Shown here in pieces: positions 1-11,121 of a stretch of 64,000 bases of DNA. Positions within the stretch are counted from its first letter, which is position 1. Every line of letters starts with the position of its first letter. A program made the translations under genes and the position numbers. The notes under the pieces were generated by a model. That model was not told where the DNA came from, did no database searches, and was given only the letters and a program-made list of their open reading frames with translations. The stretch comes from Cryptomeria japonica (Eukaryota > Streptophyta > Pinopsida > Cupressales > Cupressaceae). The stretch is from assembly GCF_030272615.1 (NCBI RefSeq), contig NC_081413.1:183034951-183098950 (forward strand). The letters are read 5' to 3'.

Positions 1-672
1 ATAATATATTATCTCATTATTGCATAGTATTCATATTATATTATTTCTCATTTAATCCACTAATATATTATATTATTAAAACATTTTCCAAATCTCTTGC
101 ATACCAAATCCATCCTCTTTTTATCTTGTTTCATTCCCACCTATTTCACTCACCTAATGAATATGGGATAAACAATTACACCTCCAAACCAAATATTTTA
201 TCTCACATTCATCCTAAAGCTTGGATCCACCCTAAGGATATCTACAAAAGCTTAGCCCCCTCTTTCATTTGAACCATCTAGCAACTTAGCAATTAGCTCA
301 ATTTTGTGCTCTTGCATTTCTTAAGCTTTTGTTCATTTTCACTACCCATTTCGCTTTGCATTTTAAATCTCCAATAAATCATAGCTTCTTGTGCATGCTT
401 CCGAGAATCATTTTAGTTACACAAGACCTTGATTTAAGGAGTGCAATGGAGTAGTTTTGTCATAGCATGCATGTGTGTTAGTTTAGATTTTTTTGGTTTG
501 CATGTGTGATTTGCAGGATAACTTCATTTTTTGATGTTGAATAATATAGATCTTCTCCCATAAGATCTCAGACTTGATTTTTTCATCTTCATTCATATAT
601 ATTGAAACTTCCACCACACCATCCTTACTCAACATCAATGACATCACAACATAACAACTTAGGTTTCCAACA
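1..672 (-). repeat. 3' LTR of old copia-like element H (partial, runs off left edge)
   Basis: On the minus strand a purine-rich tract (673-695) is followed directly by TGTTGGAAACC, the usual layout of a polypurine tract and LTR start in SIRE-type plant copia elements. The LTR would run from 672 towards and past position 1, so its other end is not visible. The stretch is AT-rich. The short open frames inside it (for example 483-713 minus) show nothing recognisable. The assignment rests on the junction and on the copia-type gag remnant next to it, since no second LTR copy lies in the window. Confidence 0.5.
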
Positions 673-695
673 TTCTCTCCCTTTGTCTTTGATGA
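673..695 (-). promoter_or_regulatory. Polypurine tract of element H
   Basis: Read on the minus strand this is a GATGACAAAG-like, A/G-rich run ending in GGGAGAGAA just before the LTR start. Such tracts prime plus-strand DNA synthesis. A second, similar tract (a TTGATGTCAAAGGGGGAGA type) lies at about 741-763, so the tract may have been duplicated or only one copy used. Confidence 0.55.
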
Positions 696-1740
696 CAACA
701 CTTGTACCACCAAAAGACAATTGGACTCAACTTGTATATCTCTCCCCCTTTGACATCAAGGACAACAAACACAAATTTGAATATTTCTACCTTCAATTGA
801 AACCCTTCCTCCAATGAGTGAATGACATTAGACTATAACCTAAAATATCAAAAGGACTACAATGCTCCTCTTGATAGGGATGTAACATTTTTCAAAAATC
901 CTCAACCTTATATGCTCCCTTGAGAGTGGCAACAACATCAATCCAAGAAGCAAAAGAAAATCCCAGACAACTCCCGCTGGATAAATGCACCACTCCTTAT
1001 ACTCTTATTGTTATATGTATTTCTATCATCTCATATTTTGTGTCTCCTCTTGAATCTTCCAAAGTCATTCTAGCAACATTATATTTAGTAATTTCTTTCT
1101 ATCATAATTGCATTATCAAAATTAGCTTCCACACTTGCTTTAGCACAATATCTTATTACAGGACCCAATATACTTGTAATTTCAACAAATTCTCCATCTA
1201 TTTGCATGATCAATCCTCTAGAGACATACAAATCCTCACTGATGACAAGGTAGACACTAGAGTCTCCACCATGCTAAAAACATCTTCAACATCTAAACCA
1301 TAGGGAGGGAGGGTTGTAAGATCTTCATTTTATTCTCCCCCTTAGACAATGCATGCTATCTAGTTACTAGAAGAAGAATCAACACCACCAGAGAGTGCAA
1401 ACCCATCCTCACTTTTGTCTTCCACTTTTTCTTTTCATTTCTTCACATATGTCATATTCATCTTCTCCTTTTCTTTATTACAATCAATCCTCTTTACCAA
1501 ACCAACAGACGCCTCATTCTCTCTTCTACAAAATTTAGCAATGTGTCCAATTTTACTCCAGTTGTAACAAGTTGGACCTTGTTATGGATCATTTATATTT
1601 TGGATTCTGGCATTTTTATCTCTTCTGACACTTCCACCCCTTTTGATATAAGTATAACAATGCCTATTGAAAGACTAAAATGCCTACCATTTAAGTTTCA
1701 CATCATCCTTATTAGCCTTATGGCCAAACATGTTACAATT
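696..1740 (-). pseudogene. Copia-like gag remnant of H, zinc-knuckle part
   Basis: Minus-strand translation at about 1515-1560 gives CYNWSKIGHIAKFC, a CCHC nucleic-acid-binding knuckle with the second Cys changed to Trp. At about 1705-1735 a second, damaged knuckle reads NCNMFGHKANK. A stretch of about 60 codons without a stop follows near 1110-1290 minus, with no domain I recognise. No copia protease, integrase or RT is present between this gag and the polypurine tract, so the pol genes are missing. The upstream part of the same gag lies at 45256-45491, separated by insertion of element B. The frame joins correctly when B and one target duplication are removed. Confidence 0.6.
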
Positions 1741-1745
1741 ATAAT

Positions 1746-2844
1746 TGTGTCGACTTGAATTTCATCATCAGAATACTACCTGCAACATGTTAGTTTCACA
1801 AAATACAAAGGAAATGCTATAGGAAATTGATATTAAAATAAAAATGCTATTATTACCTTCATGATTTATGTCTCATTGTGTCCTAACTCCACTGTTCCTC
1901 GTTGTAGATAGTGTGCTCTCAGACAAGAACTGATAGCTTCCAAGATGGCATATGAATAATGGATTGATAAGTGATAGTTAACTGATACTATGATATGCAA
2001 TGTTAAATGACTATGCTAAATGATTATGCTATTTGTTTCAAGATTAAAACTCACAGATGCATAAGTTTTCACAAATGATTAACTTGAAAACTCACTTGAA
2101 GACTTACTCTCTCTCAATTAAAACTCTTTATTTTATAGACTTTGAGAGGATAAAATGATGGGGCTCAGATCAATGGTCATGATCAGATCTGCAGATTTGG
2201 ATGGCTATGAGAAAAGGTTAAGGTTGAGAGAAAGGGGGAAAGAGAAGACAAGTGTCACTCATCTCACTTTGACTGGGTTGCTGACTAAGGGAATCTAGGG
2301 ATGGTTGGAGAAAATTTAGGCATGAGAGGACAAGTGGACTCAAGTCCTTCCTAAGATGTAGGGATGTTGGAGAGAATATAGAAGGAGGTTATGAAATATG
2401 TGTACATACACACTATTTCATTAAATTTGGAGGTTGAAGATAAATGATGAATTAATATTTAAGAAATATTAATTTCCTTAGCCACATGGTGGATGAGTTG
2501 GCAAAGGGAAGATGAAGTGGAGATGGAAGGTGAGTTGGATAACAAATTAAATAATTTAAGAAATCGTTTAATATTTGAGACTATAGGATAGGAGAATAAT
2601 CATTAAACATTAGATATTCAAATGATTGAAGGCAATAATTAAATGTTTAGATATTCAATTAATTAGAGGAATAGAATAAATGAATTAATTAATAAAATAT
2701 TTCAATTAAATTAATTAATAGAATGACACAAAAATGAATTAAATAAATTAATCTTTTCAAATTAACTATTTAATAGAAGAATAAATATTAAATAAATATA
2801 AAATATTTATTTAATCACTCATAGCCATTTTTTATGTGTATACA
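1746..2844 (-). repeat. 3' LTR of B
   Basis: About 1.1 kb, matching 44131-45250 along nearly its whole length. On the minus strand it starts TGTATACAC directly after the polypurine tract and ends in ACACA, then the duplication attat. A TATA-like CTATAAAAT lies at about 2131-2140 on the minus strand. The two copies differ by many substitutions and small indels, more than the A, D or F pairs, as expected for an older insertion. Confidence 0.85.
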
Positions 2845-2858
2845 TTTTGCCCCTCTTT
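2845..2858 (-). promoter_or_regulatory. Polypurine tract of B
   Basis: The minus strand reads AAAGAGGGGCAAAA immediately before the LTR start. It is almost identical to the tract of element A at 37843-37855, which supports close kinship of A and B. Confidence 0.85.
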
Positions 2859-3350
2859 GAAATGATGTCGAGACAACATTCTTTCAAAGAGTAAATCAAG
2901 TCTCGATAGCGCACCTGATGGAGATAAAAATCCTGATTGTGTGCCCCCTCGGGAGATTGATCATGAAATTGTTGAAAAAATTAGTTTGAACGATTGATCT
3001 CAGGATAATTGAAAAGTTCCATCAATTAAATTCATTTGTAAAAAACAAATTAAATTGCCCCATTGAAAAGCATTAATTACCCTTTCAAATAGTAATTATA
3101 AAATTAACCAAGGCTAATTTTAATTTCATTTTCATCCTTGTCAGCTTGTGAAGAAAATTCTCTTGGTGAGGTGGTGAAATGGTGATTCCTTTGGCGAACC
3201 ATCGATTTGAGTGCGTTCGATGATATCAACGACCTCCCGAGTATGGGTTTCTGGTATGTATCTTATCTTTCAACTTGTCGTACAATTTTTCATGTTTTTT
3301 GGCGCATTTTTGGATTTTTTGAATTTTTTTGCGATTTTCGATATCTAGTT
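2859..3350. other. Non-coding 3' region of B next to the polypurine tract
   Basis: AT-rich sequence without a credible gene. A short ORF at 3207-3446 has no recognisable domain. It occupies the same place as 37300-37842 in element A, between motif array and polypurine tract. Confidence 0.5.
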
Positions 3351-3640
3351 AGCACTTTTGCATTTAGGTTTAGCACATTTGCCAATGTTACCACATGTGC
3401 TCAATTTGGTAGAGCATGTGTTAGAAATGTTAGCGCATTTGCTTAGGTTAGTGCTTTTGCATTGTGTGTTCACATTGTTGAAGCTAAAGTTAGCGCATTT
3501 GCTTTGTTTCACGCATATGTTCAATAGGATAGTGCTCTTGTTAAAATAGTTAGCGCATATGCTTTGGTTAGCGCATGTGTTTAATAAGATAGCGCTTTTG
3601 TTAAAAAAATTAGCGCATATGTTCTAGGTGAATGTTTTTG
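3351..3640 (+). repeat. AGCGC-type motif array upstream of the PMD ORF in B
   Basis: At least ten degenerate copies of a 10-12 base motif such as TTAGCGCATTTGC, TAGCGCATATGC, TAGCGCTTTTG and TAGTGCTTTTGC, spaced irregularly by roughly 10-40 bases. They read in the direction of the PMD ORF that starts downstream at 4095. Related arrays lie at 8540-8800 and 36991-37290. The function is unknown. Confidence 0.75.
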
Positions 3641-3759
3641 ATAGATTTCATAGCCAAAAATTACTTTGTTGATTAAATTTAGGCATGTCTGATGCGTAAT
3701 TATGATGAATAGGTACTGGATTGATTGATTGATTTTTTTTGATAGATCGATTTGATTGG

Positions 3760-3970
3760 TTTTGATAGATTAGCTCTAAGAAAATGATTTAGTTTTAGAT
3801 CTAAGAGCATAGGAGAGTTTTGATTGAACTCAATGATTGATAGAAAACCATGTTTGATAGGTTTAAAATGATTTGATTTGTTTGGATAGATTAGCTCTAA
3901 GAAACTAATTTAGTTTCTAATGTAAGAGCATAGCAGAGTTTTGATTGAACTCAGTGATTGTTAGATCGAT
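3760..3970 (+). repeat. Two-copy tandem repeat of about 125 bp
   Basis: The block GATAGATTAGCTCTAAGAAA followed by a GAGTTTTGATTGAACTCA block occurs at about 3766-3840 and again at about 3891-3965 with small changes. It lies between the motif array and the PMD ORF of B. Confidence 0.65.
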
Positions 3971-4094
3971 TTGATCTGTTTTGATAGATTAGCGATCTCT
4001 TTGATTTGATAGATAGATGAGTGATGATTGATCGAATTCTCTTGGTAAACAGGAGAAACTTGATGTTCTTTAGTGTTGAGAGAAATTCCCAGCG

Positions 4095-6107
4095 ATGCGG
4101 CACTTAGTGCCAGATCTTACACAAGCAGAGGTGAGACATATAGATGCCTGCAGATTATGCCATTTGTTATACATGTCTGATATTACCCATAATAGGGGTT
4201 TGTTGATAGCGTTAGCCAAGAGATGGCATAGCGAGCATAACACTTTCCACCTACCCATGAGTGAGATTAGTGTTACCCTTGAGGACATGTATAGGATTCT
4301 TCATATCCCAGTGACTGGCAAGCTAGTTCAGTACGATTTTTCAAGATCATGTAGGGATAGAGGCTTGTAGAGCCGTATTTGGTGATGAGAGCATTGTGAG
4401 AGGAGAGATCTGATGGGAGGATGTGATTATGTATTATGAGACTCTCCCTGTGATTATTGCAGGTTTGATTGGGTGATTTATTTGTCTAGATAGGAGATCT
4501 CGAGGTTTTTTTGTTGGTTGGGGTGAGATTCTTCAGAGCATGATGTAGCATCAAAATTGATATGCGTGGGGTGTTTGTATGCTTGCTCATTTATATCATG
4601 ATCTTCATCAGGTTTTTTATGATGAGAGTGCTATTCTATCGACAAGATGTACACTTTTGCAGATCTAGTGCTGGGAGCACATTTCTATCACTCAGCCTAT
4701 CCATCATAGAGTTTGTGGAGAGAGGCAGCCATATGTTTATCTATATGTAGGTATCCTTACTTAGTATAAGCTAGGTAAGATGGAGTATTGACATTTGGTT
4801 CTTGATTCCTTGGATAACATTACTTGGAGACTTTATGTTGATTGTGAGTCGTGGATGGATGATGCACAAACATTACCATTTATTATGCAAAGTAGATATC
4901 TTATTGGTTGGACTCCTTACATTGCTGAGAGACAATTGATGAGTCACATTCTTAGACAATTTGGTATCATTCAGCCTCTGCCTACTAGTGTCACGATATA
5001 TGCACAACGGTATAGAGATAGTTGAGATTGGGGACCTTCATTGTCATTTGAGATTGCTCATGCAAAGTTTCTTGCTTCTCCTAGGGTGGCTTATGATATG
5101 AGATTACACATTCTTGATCCTAGTGTTATTGTAGATTATGCTCAATACATACTAGCACATCCATTTCCTCGTATTACTGATCCACCAGATCCTCCTCCTA
5201 GCTTAGGAGATGAGGATGACGATTCAAATGATCTATTTTTTAGGAGATGGAGATGAGAGATTAGAGTTTCTCAGGAGGCCGAGGGAGGTGGAGATGAGGG
5301 TGGGGATGGAGGTGGTGGCGGTAGGAGACCTAGACGGAGAGGAGGTCTATTGAGAGTCTGTGGAGGACCGTTTGGACCAGTTGGCATGATTGGGAGACCA
5401 CTTCTTATGGGTGGGAGAGATGGTGGATGGATTGGGAGGGATACTAGCAGGGCAGGGATGAGATCACCGAGAGGGTTGACATTAACAGGAGGTGGTGGGA
5501 TGACTGGACTCGATGGGGGTTGCGGGAGAGGCATTGATTTTGGTCAGATTCAGCCAGACCCTAGGGTTATTGCAGCTCATGGTGGAGAGGATGAGGATCT
5601 AGAGGATCATGTTCCACTCATTAGATGACGGGTTCTGAGAGGTACTCAGACTGAGATTCCAGTAGGTGGGAAGTGGAGATGAGGGGATTGGTGTTCATGT
5701 GCCACAACATGATTTACTAGAGAAGGATGTACCAGAGCACGATGTGCTAGAGTAGGATAACATGTATAGTCTCGAGGCACATATATAGACACTCATGACA
5801 GAGAGAGACACAACTATTAGGAGACAACAGGTTGGATCAGGCACTCTCTCTCCTGATGCTATTAGAGCACTAGTTTAGGCCAGGAAGGAGACTTCCCATT
5901 GGCAATGACTATATGAGGATTTAGTCACTAAGAGATAGAGAATAGGTAGTTATCATACCACTATGTTGATGGATACTAGCAGTGGTGGAGTCATGGGGCC
6001 TCCTGAAAGGAGTGGTGATCATGGGAGATAGGCATCTGGAGGATCTTCTCATCCACAGCCGCAGAGATGGACAGAGTTAGGTGGTAGTGGTACAAGACAG
6101 TCGTGAC
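4095..6107 (+). pseudogene. Broken plant mobile domain (PMD) ORF, antisense within B
   Basis: The first 90 codons (4095-4370) match the N-terminal part of the plant mobile domain seen in MAIN/MAIL-type proteins and in transposons: an RLCHLLYM helix, then LAKRWHSEHNTFHLP and a TLEDMYRILHIPV segment. After a frame change, 4795-5025 supplies the C-terminal part of the domain, ending in RQFGIIQPLP. A glycine- and arginine-rich tail follows (5270-5630), then a degraded stretch to about 6107. Several stops and at least two frame changes make it a pseudogene. It lies on the strand opposite to B's pol genes, between integrase and the 3' LTR, exactly as in element A. PMD proteins are known in plant gene silencing and meristem maintenance. 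What the retrotransposon copy does is not known to me. Confidence 0.75.
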
Positions 6108-7022
6108 TTGACTTTGAGGCACTTGTATTTTTTTATCTGATATCATTGTATACTTTCACTTTTATTGTTTTATGATGATCTATATGCAGACATGGACTCT
6201 ATATGATGATGATCTTTATTATACATGTTCTTACATATGATGATGTTCTATATGCATGTTATTCTATGTGATGATGTTCTATATGCATTGATGATTCTTT
6301 TCTTTCTTTTCTTTATGATTATGATCTATATGATGCAATGATAAATGTTTTTGATTTTTGATTTTGATAACCTTGGATGCAACTGAAAATGATTACTAAC
6401 TTTAAATGATGTGTAAATGAAATGATCTAAATGCAGTGATCTATATGCAAATGAATGATTATGCAATATGTTTTTGATGCACATGGATGCAAATGAAAAT
6501 GATGTGAAAATGCAAATATTTTATTTTATATGCAAATAACGATGAATGAATCTAAGTGCAAAGATGCAACTAAATGAGCTTAAAAAGGAACTAAAATGAG
6601 AATGATCTTAATGCAAATAATAATGATGATTACTATATGATTAATGAAATACACTTAATATAATGCAAACTAAATGCAATTTTTGAAATGATTCTAAAAA
6701 TGAATGCATCTATAATGATCAAATGCAAATTGTTTTTTTTTTGTTTTTCCAAGTATACTCAATCTTTATTCATTGACCATTGATTTCTGAATGAAATGAG
6801 ATGCTTATAATGCAATTGATTTTGAATGCTTATAATGGAGATGAATAATGAACTAATCTAAAATGATCTAACTAAAAATTATACTGCCATTATTCATATG
6901 TTATCTTGTAACAATGCTTGATTTCATCATTGAGCTTTAAAATGTTTAAGAAAATACAAGCAACTTGACATAATGATTCAAGGTGACCTAAGTATTTCTT
7001 ACATGGATTTTGATATAGCAAG
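6108..7022. other. AT-rich, ATG-repeat-rich 3' non-coding region of B
   Basis: Low-complexity sequence full of GATGATCTATATGCA and AATGCAAATGA type repeats (about 6140-6720). It corresponds, in reverse complement, to 33330-34640 of element A. The last 70 bases match A at about 33300-33390 in reverse complement. The stretch ends in GCAAG (7018-7022), the left copy of A's target duplication. No gene seen. Confidence 0.6.
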
Positions 7023-8449
7023 TGTAGTCACATAAATCTGTCCAGTTTAATAAATGAATATTTGCTATTTATTTGATTAAAAATCTACTAGCCATCAGTT
7101 AATTAAATTAATATTTAATTAATTCATCTTCAAAATATTCTCCTATTAATTAAATAAATTATTCAATTTATTTTAATTAATTCATTAAACCAAACTCGCA
7201 ATCAATTAAATGAATAAATCCTATTTATTTCATTTAACCCTTTTCCTCTTTTAAATAAATTAAATAAAACATTTATTTAAATCATTTATTCCCCCCCTCA
7301 CTTGCATTTTCCTACAAATGCAACTTGCACCTATTTATTGAAATAAATGAATTTTATTTTAATTAAAAATCCTATTTTCCCTCACCCACCAAACCCACTT
7401 GCAATCCTAATCCCCTTCTAGATTTTTCTAAGCCCTTCCTAATTAACCTAATCAATCCCCTAATTATTGACACATTCCTAAGCAACTTGTAGTCACTTCT
7501 CAAAGACTTCAAAGTCTTTGAAAAGCATTTAATGTTTTGTGTGTTCAACAATTTAACCTCTAAAGTCTTCCAAAACCACTAATGGCTCTTACATGACCAT
7601 TAATGGCTCTTACATAACCATTTATGGTTATTTCAACTTGCACTCATGTGTCTCCTCAAGCATTTATTGCTTTGACCATGGTTATCCCTTTTGCCTTTGC
7701 ACAAGAGTTTATCCATTGGATAAAGGCTTTATTCTTTGAATAAAGAATTTATTCACTCAACCCAACCTTGACCTTAACTCCCAAGTTAACTCCCAGGTCA
7801 TGTCAAGCATTTAATGCTTATTCCCTCTCCTCTCAACCTATCTCACATTGACACTTGTCAACCAGGGATTGGGTTGAAATCCCTCACATGGATCTCAAAT
7901 CATTCAATCCTGACCCTTGTTGAGATTTCTCAATCTCAACCATCCATTGCTCCATTTTCCCTATAAATAGAGCCCATTTCTTCATAATCCAGATCCTAAA
8001 AAATTTATATGCATTTAATCTATAGTGAATTTTAGAGAGCATTTTAGCGTAATAAAATTATATAATTATCATTTTGATTTAAAATAAATCATCTTAGTAT
8101 CTATAGCATCCAGTCTTAGCTTTTCATTCATATTTAGAGCAAATACTTTAATCTTGAATCACCATAAGCATCCAGAGTGCAAAAAGCTGCTAAGAGCTAC
8201 ACTATTTTAGAACTTGGAGAGGAGAGGAACAAGGAAGGAGAAACTACTAGCATGGTAGAGAGCATTTGGAGGATCTTAGTTGCTTTTTGTAGATTCCTTA
8301 AGCTTTCTTCTTCCTTAATAGTGTCTTTCTTGATATGCTTGCTTAGGATAGTTTTTAATTTATGATTTTATAACATTTAACAATAGACTTCTTGTTGTTT
8401 CTTGTTTGGTGTTTGTTTATCCTAACCTTGTACTTTTTCCAGAGCATCA
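7023..8449 (+). repeat. 5' LTR of A
   Basis: Matches 37856-39285 with scattered substitutions and a few indels. Starts TGTAGTCACATAAAT and ends CAGAGCATCA. The short open frame at 8177-8365 recurs in the other LTR (39013-39201), so it is only a product of the repeat. Confidence 0.93.
7971..7980 (+). promoter_or_regulatory. TATA box of A's 5' LTR
   Basis: CTATAAATAG, a near-perfect plant TATA box, conserved at about 38798-38807 in the other LTR. It would start transcription in the last third of the LTR. Confidence 0.7.
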
Positions 8450-8470
8450 TTTGGTGAACTTGACGTGAAT
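8450..8470 (+). promoter_or_regulatory. Primer-binding site of A
   Basis: TTTGGTGAACTTGACGTGAA directly after the LTR. The TGG start is what pairs with the CCA end of a tRNA. It shares TTTGGTGAAC and GACGTGAA with the site of element D (24065-24084), so both probably use the same or a similar tRNA primer. Confidence 0.75.
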
Positions 8471-8539
8471 CCAAACACCTAAAAACAACCTTTTTTTTTG
8501 ACACAACTAACTTGTTTGAATGTTGAAATTGACACAGGT

Positions 8540-8800
8540 CGCGCTTTAGCGCTTTTGATCGCGTTGTAATGCTATTGCAACTTGACATTCTAGCGCTATT
8601 GTTTTTACAATAGCGCTATTGTACCAAGTTTGGCACTATTGACCTTTATTCAGCGCATTTGTGCTTATTTGAGCACTTTGTGCTTGTTTTAGCGCTATTG
8701 CATTTGCTGTCAAAATTTTACTTTTAGCACTGTTGTTTTTGTATTAGTGCATTTGTGTTAAATAGCCCTTCTATTCAAACATAGAGTGGCGCTATTGTAA
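8540..8800 (+). repeat. AGCGC-type motif array in A's leader
   Basis: About ten degenerate copies: TAGCGCTTTTG, TAGCGCTATTG (several), CAGCGCATTTG, TAGCACTGTTG, GGCGCTATTG. One pair is inverted as ACAATAGCGCTATTGT. The motifs read in the gag direction. Same motif family as 3351-3640 and 36991-37290. Confidence 0.75.
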
Positions 8801-11121
8801 CAGAACGTTGTAAAAAAAGACCCTGTAACCAAAAAATTGAAATTTGTTAGGCTTGTAGAAGCCCATCATAAATTCGGTTTTTCCTAATTGTTTGTTTCTT
8901 GTGCAGGTGTTCAAAACTAACCTTTTTGTTGCTAAAAGTTAAATTTTTTTTTCCATTTTGGTGCTCTAAAAATTGAACACAACAAATTTACTTCCTTGCA
9001 AGTTAGGTTCATTTTATTTGGTGCTAAAAACAAGACAAGACAAGATTCTTTCTTGCATCAAATTGAAATTTACAATCCACACTTCAAAATTTTGGTGCAA
9101 ATAAAATTCACAATCAACTTGTCTCAATTTTGTAAAAGCTATTTACTTCAAGCAAACGCGCTTTTTATTAAGTTGACTAGGATTTCATTTTCCTAGTTAA
9201 TTAAACATATTGCCTTTGAAGTTAAAAAAAACATCATGGTTGTTGGAGCAACATCTCCAAATAAGATAGAAAATCATTGCAATAACAAGTTAAAAAGAAC
9301 AGGTGCTTTTTGTGTTTGGCACACTTGTGCAAAAGAGTTGGTCAAGTGGTCCTACTTCTAACACACACTATCCTCTCCCTTGGCTTTCGTGGTCCTAGGT
9401 GCAAGAGAAAATTGTTAGTAACACTCAAATTTGTATATTTTTAAGAGAGGCTTGCCAAGAGACACATCACTCTTGGGAACGACCTCGTGCTGTAAATCCT
9501 TTGAGCCGCTATAGAAATCAGGTGAGAGTGAAAGTTGTAGCCTTGGGTATAGTTGTTCCTATAGTGTAACTTGTCGAAAGGACAAATGGGACCCACCACA
9601 AGTTATAAGGCTCTTAAGTGAGTCACTGCAGAATGAACTTATGTCCAAAGACATCAAAAATTACTAAACACCTTTAAGTAGTAGCCCACCCATTCTATTG
9701 ATTGAGGATATTTGTGATATAATTCAGTGCAAGAGCATAGATGGTTTTGCTCCCAAGATACTCACCATACATATTTCCTTGAGTAGAAACATATCTTTTT
9801 GAAAAGTCACTTGTGGCTTGATAAAAGTGGTGACTCCCCCATCATAGGGATCATCTATTTGTTATGCTCGTGCAAGACTTAGTATATCACATCCTTACCT
9901 GCCACAGCGGGATTCATAAGGTATGTAGTACCAAAGTCAAAGAAATATCAAGATGTGGGCTAAATTTATTGCAACTGGCCATTTGACCTTAGGGATACAA
10001 AGTGTTTGAAGTGCTTTTGTTTTAGTCAAGACCAAGTACAAATTGAGCCAACTTCAGGCTTTGGAAAGAAAAACACCTAAAATACACTTAAAGGAAAGGG
10101 TCATAAAAAGTCCAAGGATTGGGTTGATCTAGACCCATACTCATTTGTGCCTTTAAAGGCAACATTCTTGTGTTTGTGTACTTGCTTTGTTTTCTTGTCA
10201 AAGAAACATCATAAAATCCAAAAATCAAAACAAGTATTCATCCAACCAAATATTTTTCAAAACAACCAAAAAGATCAAAAACAAAGAAGAGTATCAAACT
10301 TTATGACCATTCTTCACATCTTGAGAAAGAAGAATCTTCATCAAAACATCAACTTGAAAAGAAGACCATTGAGCTCAAAGGCTTTGATCAAAAGGAGGAA
10401 CTTATTCTATCTAAATAGACAAATCTTTGTCTCTGATAGAGTTTTTCTATGTCACATGCGTCTCTACCTTCAAGGCAAATCAAACGAATTTGATCCAGAG
10501 TCATTGAACTGCAGAGCTTTTATGCAATATAGAGCTTTGAGTTATCGCAAAAACCAAGGAGGCAAGATCAATCCCAACTTCTTCCCAGACATTTGTATCA
10601 CTTACAACATAGCTCAAGAAATACCACCAATGCCCGAAAGGGAAGAGGTAGAATTTGTTCCATTTCTGATATAAAGCTTTTATTGATGTTAAAACATTTC
10701 ATCCATTATCTCATTCACACATCATCACTTCATCTTCAACTCTCAAAACATTAAGAGGTTCTTATCCTAAGTTGTCTTTTGGGATATTGCTTGAATCAAA
10801 CACATCAAATCACTTTTAGATTGTTTCTACATCTAGGATAAGCTCATCCTAAGAGACATATCTATGCAGGTTAAAACCAGTTTATGAGTGAATCCTCTCA
10901 TTACTAGGTAGTTAAGTCTGTAACACATCTTAGATTTCTCTAAACCTTATCACATCAAACCTTATAAAAAACAATAAGTAATTCAAAGAAAGAATTTTGG
11001 TCACATCTACCTTTAAGTGCTAGAGATCCACATGCAAAACAATTCACCAACCATCAATCTTTCATTTCATCAACAACTCATCATCATTTTCATGCAACTT
11101 CAACAAAAACTCATAAACAAA
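8801..11121 (+). other. Long untranslated leader of A
   Basis: About 2.3 kb between the motif array and gag. It has a few short frames only, the longest at 10147-10677. Long leaders between the primer-binding site and gag are common in Tat-lineage elements. No promoter or RNA gene recognised. Confidence 0.5.
10147..10674 (+). other. 175-codon open frame in A's leader
   Basis: Lysine- and asparagine-rich N-terminal part, then a more protein-like stretch (KALIKRRNLFYLNRQIF and a C-terminal EREEVEFVPF). I recognise no family. It could be the remains of the extra ORF that some Tat/Ogre elements carry before gag, or chance. There is no matching copy elsewhere in the window to test conservation. 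Confidence 0.25.

Noticed and set aside
3351-3640. CRISPR-like repeat array
   Set aside because: The motif is short and degenerate, spacing is irregular, and the context is a plant retrotransposon.
5271-5534. Proline-rich minus-strand ORF
   Set aside because: It is the complement of the glycine-rich tail of the PMD ORF on the plus strand.
8177-8365. Small gene with copy at 39013-39201
   Set aside because: Both are within the LTRs of A, and the second copy exists because of LTR duplication.
7023-8449. Segmental duplication of host sequence (7.0-8.4 kb and 37.9-39.3 kb)
   Set aside because: TG...CA ends, target duplication, adjacent primer-binding site and polypurine tract identify the pair as LTRs.
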